Part shown: piece by piece, positions 6,443-11,502 of the stretch | Layout: every line of letters starts with the position of its first letter | How positions within the stretch are numbered: position 1 is the stretch's first letter | Assembly (NCBI GenBank): GCA_025929805.1 | Contig: JAICPP010000098.1 | Span: forward strand, 1 to 11,502 | From: Gemmatimonadales bacterium | GTDB taxonomy: Bacteria > Gemmatimonadota > Gemmatimonadetes > Gemmatimonadales > GWC2-71-9 | Length of the DNA: 11,502 nt | Reading direction: 5' to 3' | Made by a program: the position numbers and the translations under genes | The notes under the pieces: generated by a model | Told to the model about the DNA's origin: nothing | What the model saw: the letters and a program-made list of their open reading frames with translations, nothing else | Databases searched by the model: none

Positions 6443-7009
6443 TCAGCGTAACTGGTAAATGGCAGCGGTGTGGACCCGATCGGGAGGAGTGACAAGCACG
6501 AAGATCCCGTCATCCGCCGGGCCTTCCCCGTCAAAATCCTGGCAGCAATGTTGGATCCTTGCGATTCCGGGTGAGGCCAACTGGGCTAATTCAGGCGACC
6601 CCGTTCGCTCGAACCGCACGATGTCTGCCGCGGTAAGGTCGCCGGAGCCGTCCCGATCCTCATAAACCGAGATATGGAACGGTCCTCTCTGCCCGATGCC
6701 GCTGATGCTCGCTCCGTCGTCGGCTATGCCACCCCCATCCAGGTCGAAGCAACACCGGTCTACGGTGATTCGCCTGCCTGGCTGGAGGAGAATGAGTCCG
6801 AGTACGGCCGCGAATCCGGCAAGGACAGCCGCCATGCGGCCATATAGAAAAGACGGCCAGCGAGACCCTGCGGGCTTTTCACCCCTCCGAACTCGGCCCA
6901 GGAGCTCGGCCTGGAATGACGCGCGCGGGTGAAAACGAGCTAGCCGAAGCAGGCGCTCCAGCTTCTTCAGGTTTTCTGGAGTCTGATTGCCGTTCTTGAT
7001 TTCGGGCAT
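6443..7009 (-). CDS. Putative membrane anti-sigma-like protein with duplicated Cys-Cys/DxDG motifs and an EF-hand-like loop
   Basis: 188-residue protein of no family I recognise. Seen: a charged cytoplasmic N-terminus (1-57) with helix-forming LKKLERLLRLARF and ASFQAELLGRVRRGEK, one transmembrane helix (about 58-76), then an outer domain. The outer domain holds CC-x-DLDGGG-x-ADDG (86-99), an EF-hand-like loop DRDGSGDLTAAD (118-129), and CC-x-DFDGEG-x-ADDG (155-168). The loop has the calcium ligand pattern D1, D3, S5, G6, D7, hydrophobic 8, T9, D12. No HxxxCxxC zinc anti-sigma motif and no FecR domain is visible. It starts at ATG 7009, joined TGATG to the ECF sigma gene, and is followed 7 bases later by the receptor. 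Position and topology suggest an anti-sigma factor that senses a periplasmic signal such as calcium, another metal or redox state. That role is inference. Confidence 0.75.
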   Translation of the reverse strand: MPEIKNGNQTPENLKKLERLLRLARFHPRASFQAELLGRVRRGEKPAGSRWPSFLYGRMAAVLAGFAAVLGLILLQPGRRITVDRCCFDLDGGGIADDGASISGIGQRGPFHISVYEDRDGSGDLTAADIVRFERTGSPELAQLASPGIARIQHCCQDFDGEGPADDGIFVLVTPPDRVHTAAIYQLR

Positions 7010-7569
7010 CAGGGCGAGAGCACTTTCCGCAAGCGGTTGAGCGCTCGCCATAGTCGGGTTCGTGCAGCGGTGGCGCTGATGCCCAGGACCGCACCGGCTT
7101 CAATAAGGGAGAGATTGCTGGCGTAAGAGAGGCCGATGATCTCCCGATCTCTGGCGGAAAGCTCCCCGAACGCCGCGAGGAGGCCGGCGATCTCCTCCTC
7201 CAGCAGCAGGCGCTCCTCGGGGGAAGCAGCATTGCACTCCAGATCGCGGAGGTCCGCCAGAGAAACTAGGGTACGACGCCGCGTCTGCCGCTCATAATCT
7301 CTAAGCGCGTTGTGAGCGATGCGGAAAAGCCAGGCCCTGGATGACCCCAGTGAAGGATTGAAACGATCGAACGCCTGAATTGCCCGAAGGAACACTTCCG
7401 CGGTCAGATCTTCGGCGGAATCGGCGGTAGGGAGGTGAAAACGGAGGTATCTATAAAGCGCTTCGCCGTGCTCCTCATACCATAGGCGGCAGGCCGCCTC
7501 GGCAGTCTGCTCCGGCTTGGGTCGATTGCCCGGCGGGGCAGCTGGAGAATCGGCTGTACAGTAGGACAT
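7009..7569 (-). CDS. ECF-family RNA polymerase sigma factor
   Basis: 186-residue extracytoplasmic-function sigma factor that directs RNA polymerase to a small regulon. Seen: sigma region 2 at about 28-98 (EEHGEALYRYLRFHL, SAEDLTAEVFLRAIQAF, RAWLFRIAHNALRDYER) and region 4 at about 135-184 (LSARDREIIGLSYASNLSLIEAGAVLG and ISATAARTRLWRALNRLRK, the helix-turn-helix). Regions 1 and 3 are absent, as expected for this class. The stop TGA overlaps the ATG of the membrane protein (TGATG), so the two are made together, as is usual for sigma/anti-sigma pairs. The start at 7569 lacks a well-spaced Shine-Dalgarno, and TATTAG lies just before it, so the message may be leaderless. The most likely target is its own operon, including the TonB receptor. 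Confidence 0.92.
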   Translation of the reverse strand: MSYCTADSPAAPPGNRPKPEQTAEAACRLWYEEHGEALYRYLRFHLPTADSAEDLTAEVFLRAIQAFDRFNPSLGSSRAWLFRIAHNALRDYERQTRRRTLVSLADLRDLECNAASPEERLLLEEEIAGLLAAFGELSARDREIIGLSYASNLSLIEAGAVLGISATAARTRLWRALNRLRKVLSP

Positions 7570-7574
7570 ACTCT

Positions 7575-7602
7575 CTAATACGATTCAGCCTCCAAAACGT
7601 CA
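7575..7602 (-). promoter_or_regulatory. Candidate promoter of the sigma/membrane-protein/receptor operon
   Basis: On the minus strand TGACGT (7602-7597) and TATTAG (7580-7575) are separated by 16 bases. The expected transcript start falls at or next to the ATG at 7569, which would give a leaderless mRNA. The promoter must lie in this short gap because a terminator sits immediately upstream. I could not find a clear ECF-type AAC/CGT pair at normal spacing. Confidence 0.3.
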
Positions 7603-7620
7603 CCGCCCCGGTTCAATACA

Positions 7621-7651
7621 AAGCCCCCCGAAGGGGTCAACCGGGGGGCTT
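7621..7651 (-). terminator. Rho-independent terminator after the 77-residue gene
   Basis: On the minus strand a 9-base-pair GC-rich stem AAGCCCCCC/GGGGGGCTT with a 13-base loop is followed by TGTATT, giving a CTTTGTATT tail. It starts 19 bases after the stop of the gene at 7671 and insulates that gene from the sigma factor operon downstream. It is the most convincing intrinsic terminator in the window. Confidence 0.75.
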
Positions 7652-7670
7652 CAGCGACGTCCAGCCGGAC

Positions 7671-7904
7671 CTACTGGCGGCCCACATCCATAGCCGGCCG
7701 GGACTGGTTCGCCTCGAGCCAGCCGAGGATCTTATCCTTGACCGATCCGGCGGGCTCGCCCGGTTCGGCGGCAAAGCTGGTCAAAGGCGCTCCGTCGTGC
7801 AGCAGTTGCCAAACCGGCCCGGGCCCGGGGCCTGCCTCACCACCGTCTTTGCGAACTGCGTCGTACTCTTCCCCCTGCCACCACACAGTCACCCGATTGG
7901 CCAT
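7671..7904 (-). CDS. Small hypothetical protein, 77 residues
   Basis: I do not recognise a family. Seen: an N-terminal strand-like segment NRVTVWWQGEEYDAV (3-17), a Gly/Pro-rich turn GGEAGPGPGP (21-30), a second hydrophobic piece VWQLLHDG (31-38), and an amphipathic helix SVKDKILGWLEAN (54-66). There is no signal peptide, transmembrane helix or cysteine. It is real by several signs: a strong Shine-Dalgarno (GGGAG, 6 bases before ATG 7904), a proper terminator 19 bases after its TAG, and its own spaced position between operons. Its ribosome site overlaps one arm of an inverted repeat, which points to translational or operator control. It could be a small cytoplasmic regulatory or adaptor protein, but nothing here shows its function. 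Confidence 0.75.
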   Translation of the reverse strand: MANRVTVWWQGEEYDAVRKDGGEAGPGPGPVWQLLHDGAPLTSFAAEPGEPAGSVKDKILGWLEANQSRPAMDVGRQ

Positions 7905-7912
7905 TACCTACT

Positions 7913-7945
7913 CCCTGTAGAGGTGCAACAAACGCCCCTACAGGG
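7913..7945 (-). promoter_or_regulatory. Inverted repeat masking the ribosome site of the 77-residue gene
   Basis: An 8-base inverted repeat CCCTGTAG/CTACAGGG (7938-7945 and 7913-7920) is separated by 17 bases. On the minus strand its second arm runs straight into the GGGAG ribosome site, so an RNA hairpin would hide that site. As DNA it could also be an operator. Confidence 0.45.
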
Positions 7946-7958
7946 TCGTTACTCAGGC

Positions 7959-7975
7959 CGTCACAGGCCGTGACG
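7959..7975. repeat. Inverted repeat CGTCAC-N5-GTGACG
   Basis: Perfect 6-base arms with a 5-base centre, just past the stop of the acyl-CoA dehydrogenase gene. No T run follows on the minus strand, so it is a poor intrinsic terminator. It may be a binding site for a dimeric regulator of the 77-residue gene, or a weak stem at the end of the upstream transcript. Confidence 0.4.
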
Positions 7976-7979
7976 AAGG

Positions 7980-9182
7980 TCACGTGTACGCACTGTGGCC
8001 GGTGATCGCCTCGCCCACGATCAGGGAGTGCATGTCATGGGTGCCTTCGTAGGTATACACCGACTCCAGGTTGGCCATATGCCGCATGGAGTGATACTCG
8101 GCCAGAATGCCGTTGGCCCCGAGGAGCCGGCGCGCCTCCCGAGCGCATTCGCAGGCTATGTTCACATTGTTGCGTTTGCAGAGTGAAACCTGGAATGGCG
8201 TCATGGTCCCCGCGTCCTTGAGCTTGCCCAGCTGCAGGGTCATGAACTGGGCTTTCGTGATCTCGGTCAGCATTTCAACCAGGCGCACCTGCTGGATCTG
8301 GGTGGCCGCGATCGGCTTGTCGAACATGACCCGCTGCCCGGCGTAGCGCAGGGCTTCGTCATAACACGCCATGGCCGCTCCGATGGCACCCCAGGCGATT
8401 CCGTAGCGCGCCTGGGTCAGACACATAAGCGGGCTCTTGAGCCCACCCGATTTGGGCAGGATAGCGTCTTTGGGGAGCTGCACATCCTCAAGGTGGATCT
8501 CGCTGGTGTCGGAAGCCCGGAGGGAAAGCTTTCCTTTCTGATCCTTGCCGGTGTAACCCTTGGTATCGGTGGGTACGATGAAGCCTCGAATCGACTTGGG
8601 ATCATTGACGTCACCGGTCTTGGCCCAGATGATCGACACGGTGGCTTGCGAGCCATTGGTGATCCACATCTTGGTGCCGTTTAATACCCATCCATCGCGG
8701 GTCTCCCGCGCGGTAGTGACCATGCCGCCGGGATTGGAGCCGTAATCAGGCTCGGTGAGCCCGAAGCAGCCGATCTCCTGGCCCGAGGTAAGAAGCGGCA
8801 ACCAGTGCTTCTTCTGCTCCTCGCTCCCGAAGGCGTAGATCGGATACATCACCAGCGCACCCTGCACCGAGGCGAAGGATCGGATCCCGCTGTCGCCCCG
8901 CTCCAGTTCCTGCATGATCAATCCGTAAGCGACGTTGTTGAGACCAGCGCAGCCGTACTCCTCCGGCAAGTTGGCTCCGAAGAGGCCCAGCTCCGCCATG
9001 CCGGGGATCAGCTGTTTCGGAAATTTCCCTTCTATGTATGCGTGGCCGATGACGGGAATCAGGTTCTCGTCCACCCAGGTCCGCACGGTGTCGCGCACGG
9101 CCCGCTCTTCCTCGGAGAGGAGCGAGTCGAAGTTGAGAAAATCGACGCCGGTGAACTGGGATGTGCTTGCGGCGGTCACCAT
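7980..9182 (-). CDS. gcdH: Acyl-CoA dehydrogenase family protein, glutaryl-CoA dehydrogenase-like
   Basis: 400-residue flavoenzyme predicted to oxidise (and decarboxylate) glutaryl-CoA to crotonyl-CoA in lysine/tryptophan and aromatic breakdown, passing electrons to ETF. Seen: CFGLTEPDYGSNPGGM (139-154, flavin/substrate loop), WITNGS (173-178), KLSLRASDTSEI (218-229), ARYGIAWGAIGA (258-269), LTEITKAQFMTLQLGKLKD (305-323) and the C-terminal TYEGTHDMHSLIVGEAITG (377-395) carrying the probable catalytic Glu379. QELERGDSGIRSFASVQ (91-107) keeps the Glu and Arg that bind the distal carboxylate in glutaryl-CoA dehydrogenases, which is why I prefer this over a plain fatty acyl-CoA dehydrogenase. Start ATG 9182 has GAGGG 6 bases upstream; a TTG directly before it is less likely. 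TATATT about 38 bases upstream suggests its own promoter. Substrate is inferred by motif, so another short-chain acyl-CoA remains possible. Confidence 0.92.
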   Translation of the reverse strand: MVTAASTSQFTGVDFLNFDSLLSEEERAVRDTVRTWVDENLIPVIGHAYIEGKFPKQLIPGMAELGLFGANLPEEYGCAGLNNVAYGLIMQELERGDSGIRSFASVQGALVMYPIYAFGSEEQKKHWLPLLTSGQEIGCFGLTEPDYGSNPGGMVTTARETRDGWVLNGTKMWITNGSQATVSIIWAKTGDVNDPKSIRGFIVPTDTKGYTGKDQKGKLSLRASDTSEIHLEDVQLPKDAILPKSGGLKSPLMCLTQARYGIAWGAIGAAMACYDEALRYAGQRVMFDKPIAATQIQQVRLVEMLTEITKAQFMTLQLGKLKDAGTMTPFQVSLCKRNNVNIACECAREARRLLGANGILAEYHSMRHMANLESVYTYEGTHDMHSLIVGEAITGHSAYT

Positions 9183-9188
9183 CAAGTG

Positions 9189-9225
9189 CCCTCGTGGGTC
9201 AAGGTCAAGTCTCGGCTGGAATATA
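9189..9225 (-). promoter_or_regulatory. Candidate -10 element and ribosome site of the gcdH-like gene
   Basis: On the minus strand TATATT (9225-9220) lies 37 bases before ATG 9182, and GAGGG (9193-9189) lies 6 bases before it. The -10 has the same core and distance as the patch before ETF-QO. No convincing -35 was seen; CTGACC occurs 14 bases upstream. Confidence 0.35.
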
Positions 9226-9233
9226 GCGGACGG

Positions 9234-10346
9234 TCAGGCGGTCAGGCGGGTGCCGCGATTCTGGGTCACCTGCCGGTAGACTGCGAGATGCTGCTGGATT
9301 GCTTGCTCAAAGCCATACTTCCGGGTCACGTAGTCGTGAGCCTCCTCCCCTCGTCTCCGCCAGGTCTCATCCTTCAGAAGCTGGCGCAGGCCATCGGCGA
9401 AATCGTCGTTCGCCACCCGCCATCCAAACCGCGAGGCAAACCCGTCGGGATCGACCCGGCTGAGAATTGCGCACTTGAAGGACGCCGCTTCCAGAAACGA
9501 CCGGGGCAATCCTTCGCGCAGGGCGGTATTGACCAGGATCCAGCTCTGGGAAAGCACCTGCTGAAAGCGGGTGGAGGAAAACTGATCGATGAACCCCTCC
9601 AGCTCGAGGTTGTCTATTCCGGCGTATTGGCGCCGCAGGGCGAGGGTGCGAGCGGCTGTCCGACCCTGGCCCAGAGCACTAAATCTCACCTCAGGAAACT
9701 TCCGGGCCAGGTCGAAGAAGAGCTGGGGCCGCTTGCGGCTATCCCAGCGGCCCACGAAGCATACGGTGGGGCGTTCCGCCTTTTGCACCGGGACACTGGA
9801 AGGACGCACCGGGTTGGGCAGGAACCCTGGCAGGGCCGCCAGCTGGTATTTCTTCTTCGCGATAGGCCGGGAAAACTCGTTGGGGCAGTAGACCGCGTCC
9901 GCCAGTCGGACCGCCCGGCTGACCAGCGGATTGTTCTCATAAGGAAGGGTCAGCAGGGTTCGAAAGCTGCGGTCGAGGAACCAGGACCGTAACTCCACCA
10001 CCCAGTCGGCGGTTACCCTCGTGTCCCGACAGGTGACCACATGCGCGCCGTTCGGCGCCGCCTGCAGCGCCAGCCAGGTGCCGAGCGAGGGTTCCTGCGA
10101 GTGATAGACATCGGCCTGGCAGGCGCGCAGCAAACTGAACTGGGTTTTGATCGAATGCGCTCGGAAGGATAGGACCGCCACTCCTTCGACGTTTTCCCGC
10201 TCAGGTTGATCGCCCCTTGCAGGGGTAACCACCGTGACGTCCAGGCCGCGCCGCACCAACTCGGTTGCGAGCACCCGTGTGGCGCTTCCGTAGCCGCCGT
10301 ACTTTCCCCAGCCGAAAAATTCGCTGACAATAAAACACAACTTCAT
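9234..10346 (-). CDS. Family 4 glycosyltransferase
   Basis: 370-residue cytoplasmic GT-B-fold enzyme that transfers a sugar from a nucleotide-activated donor with retention. Seen: N-terminal acceptor domain with KYGGYGSATRVLATELVRRG (15-34), the linker NEFSRPIAKKK (156-166), and the donor domain opening VCFVGRWDSRKRP (195-207). The EX7E motif is intact in REGLPRSFLEAASFK (Glu278 and Glu286), which contacts the donor sugar-nucleotide. The ATG at 10346 forms ATGA with the stop of the upstream glycosyltransferase, so the two are translationally coupled. Likely role is assembly of an exopolysaccharide, O-antigen or other surface glycan, from the pairing with a second GT4. Donor and acceptor are unknown. 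51 bases separate it from gcdH, which appears to have its own promoter. Confidence 0.9.
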   Translation of the reverse strand: MKLCFIVSEFFGWGKYGGYGSATRVLATELVRRGLDVTVVTPARGDQPERENVEGVAVLSFRAHSIKTQFSLLRACQADVYHSQEPSLGTWLALQAAPNGAHVVTCRDTRVTADWVVELRSWFLDRSFRTLLTLPYENNPLVSRAVRLADAVYCPNEFSRPIAKKKYQLAALPGFLPNPVRPSSVPVQKAERPTVCFVGRWDSRKRPQLFFDLARKFPEVRFSALGQGRTAARTLALRRQYAGIDNLELEGFIDQFSSTRFQQVLSQSWILVNTALREGLPRSFLEAASFKCAILSRVDPDGFASRFGWRVANDDFADGLRQLLKDETWRRRGEEAHDYVTRKYGFEQAIQQHLAVYRQVTQNRGTRLTA

Positions 10347-11502
10347 TCCTGCCTGGCCTGCTCCCGAAGGACCCGGCGATAGACGCTTTCGGTCAGGTCG
10401 GCTGAGTGTTCCCAGTCATGCTGGTCCTCGACCAGCCGTCTCGCGTTCTGTCCCAGGGCACTCGCCAGTTCCGCATTCCCTAATAGCGTAAGGGCTCCCT
10501 CGGCGAACCCGTCAATGTCACCGTCGGCAACCAACCACCCGGTCTGCCGGTGATGCACTCCCGGGGCGGACCCTTCGAACGAGAGGACCGGTTTTCCCGC
10601 CGCCATGTAGTTCAGGAGCTTGACCGGTATCCCGTCACAGTCGATTCGCGGGTTGACTGCAATGGTGGCTCCGGCAAGCAGTCTGGGGATTTCCTCGAAG
10701 CGCGCCCGCACCAGTTCGATGGATCCCAGTACGCCCAGCTCTCGGGCGAGTGCGTCGTACCGGTCGAATGAAGAGTCGGTGACGATCTGCAGACGGACGT
10801 CACTCCTCCGATTCAGCACCTTGCGGAGCGCGAGGAGCATGAGATCGATCCCCTGGTAGGGAGCCAGGTTCCCGGTAAAGATCAGTATCGGGCTTCCATT
10901 CGAGTTCCTGGCTCTTCCGTTGGCGACCTGGGAGAAGAACTGCGCCTCGACACCGTTGGGGACGACCGAGACCCCTTCCTCCCGGACTACTCCGAGCTGC
11001 AGCAACCGGAGGCGGATTCGCTCGGTCACCGTGATCACGTGGTCCGCCACTCGAGGCAAGCGCCGGTCGAACAGCGAGGCGATGCCCCGTTTGACCCGAA
11101 GTGGAAGACCGAGGTGGTAGAAGGGAAGCTCGGACGCCAACAAGGTATGCGCGTCGAAGATGATGGGTGTGCGGGCTCTCAACCGAGCAGCGGCGGCGAC
11201 CAGCAGACTCTCGAAGTGGTGAGCATGGATGATGTCGACCGGATATCGGTGCAGGACCTGCCACAGCTTGATAGCCAACAGGGGATCCAGCAGGGCGAGC
11301 TTCACGTAAGTCGGACCCGGGGACGGGTTTCGGTAGGACCCGAGTGCGGGGATGCGGTGCACCGAAACGCTCGGCGCCATCTCGGCGCCGCCGTAGTGAT
11401 ACGTCACGACGTGGACCCGGTGACCCCGCGCAGCCATGGCTTCGGCCAGCCGCTGGATCCGGATCGGAGTTCCTCGCCGCGCCGGATAGGGGCAGGCTGC
11501 TA
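10343..11502 (-). CDS. Family 4 glycosyltransferase, 5' end outside window
   Basis: At least 386 residues are visible, and the N-terminus is cut by the window edge. The ATG at 11437 is internal: the frame continues upstream as CPYPARRGTPIRIQRLAEAM, which is the normal GT4 opening with its Gly-rich, Arg-containing acceptor loop. Seen: DIIHAHHFESLLVA and IIFDAHTLLASELPFY in the acceptor domain, VVPNGVEAQFF, then ILIFTGNLAPYQGIDLML opening the donor domain. The usual EX7E motif reads CDGIPVKLLNYMAAGKP, so the two Glu positions are Asp and Asn. The last residues overlap the next gene by ATGA. Probable retaining glycosyltransferase of a surface-glycan cluster; the altered donor motif may reflect a subfamily with a different sugar nucleotide. 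Confidence 0.9.
   Translation of the reverse strand, partial: AACPYPARRGTPIRIQRLAEAMAARGHRVHVVTYHYGGAEMAPSVSVHRIPALGSYRNPSPGPTYVKLALLDPLLAIKLWQVLHRYPVDIIHAHHFESLLVAAAARLRARTPIIFDAHTLLASELPFYHLGLPLRVKRGIASLFDRRLPRVADHVITVTERIRLRLLQLGVVREEGVSVVPNGVEAQFFSQVANGRARNSNGSPILIFTGNLAPYQGIDLMLLALRKVLNRRSDVRLQIVTDSSFDRYDALARELGVLGSIELVRARFEEIPRLLAGATIAVNPRIDCDGIPVKLLNYMAAGKPVLSFEGSAPGVHHRQTGWLVADGDIDGFAEGALTLLGNAELASALGQNARRLVEDQHDWEHSADLTESVYRRVLREQARQE

Noticed and set aside
6436..6534. Upstream ATG for the TonB-dependent receptor
   Set aside because: It would overlap the preceding gene by about 90 bases and bury the clear signal peptide that starts at 6435.
7010..7051. Upstream start for the membrane anti-sigma-like protein
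   Set aside because: It would overlap the sigma factor gene by 43 bases, while ATG 7009 forms the classic TGATG junction.
9231..9248. Short tandem repeat GGTCAGGC/GGTCAGGC
   Set aside because: It spans the last codons and stop of the glycosyltransferase gene. Two short copies in GC-rich coding DNA are not evidence of a functional repeat.
8805..9992. Long plus-strand open frame (395 codons)
   Set aside because: It lies antisense to the gcdH-like gene and the first glycosyltransferase, both with full family motifs, and its translation has no recognisable domain. It is a by-product of GC-rich codon bias.

Overview
The window reads as a piece of a GC-rich bacterial chromosome from an aerobic, diderm organism. 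A TonB-dependent outer-membrane receptor implies an outer membrane, and electron-transfer flavoprotein (ETF) genes beside an acyl-CoA dehydrogenase imply respiratory acyl-CoA oxidation. Gene content and style would suit Gemmatimonadota or a similar GC-rich phylum, but this is a tentative inference without a marker gene. No rRNA, tRNA, CRISPR array, insertion sequence or phage gene was seen. All genes but one lie on the minus strand, are tightly packed, and leave no gene-free stretch above about 120 bases.

Left part (1-3136): an ETF:quinone oxidoreductase (ETF-QO) gene runs off the left edge. Its reading frame is broken by an in-frame TAG at 62-64, where the family has an aromatic residue. A plus-strand isoprenylcysteine methyltransferase-like gene follows, then etfA and etfB, translationally coupled on the minus strand. 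Further right, 7980-9182 encodes a glutaryl-CoA dehydrogenase-like enzyme. Together these form one electron path: acyl-CoA dehydrogenase to ETF (EtfAB) to ETF-QO to the quinone pool.

Middle (3255-7569): a small CmpX-type membrane protein (TM-helix repeats, no MscS beta domain), then a three-gene cassette in the order ECF sigma factor, single-pass membrane protein, TonB-dependent receptor. Sigma and membrane protein are joined by a TGATG stop/start. The receptor starts 7 bases after the membrane protein stops. The membrane protein sits where an anti-sigma factor is expected, but its outer part is unusual: two copies of a Cys-Cys/DxDG/ADDG motif flanking a canonical EF-hand-like calcium loop. 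The receptor has no N-terminal signalling domain, so any signalling must differ from the FecA/FecR/FecI scheme. This is the best candidate for an undescribed system here.

Right part (7671-11502): a 77-residue protein of unknown function with a hairpin that covers its ribosome binding site, the glutaryl-CoA dehydrogenase-like gene, and two family-4 glycosyltransferases that overlap by ATGA and probably belong to a polysaccharide or glycan cluster continuing beyond the right edge.

Several start codons are not ATG (GTG for ETF-QO, TTG for etfB). They are chosen here from well-placed Shine-Dalgarno sequences.
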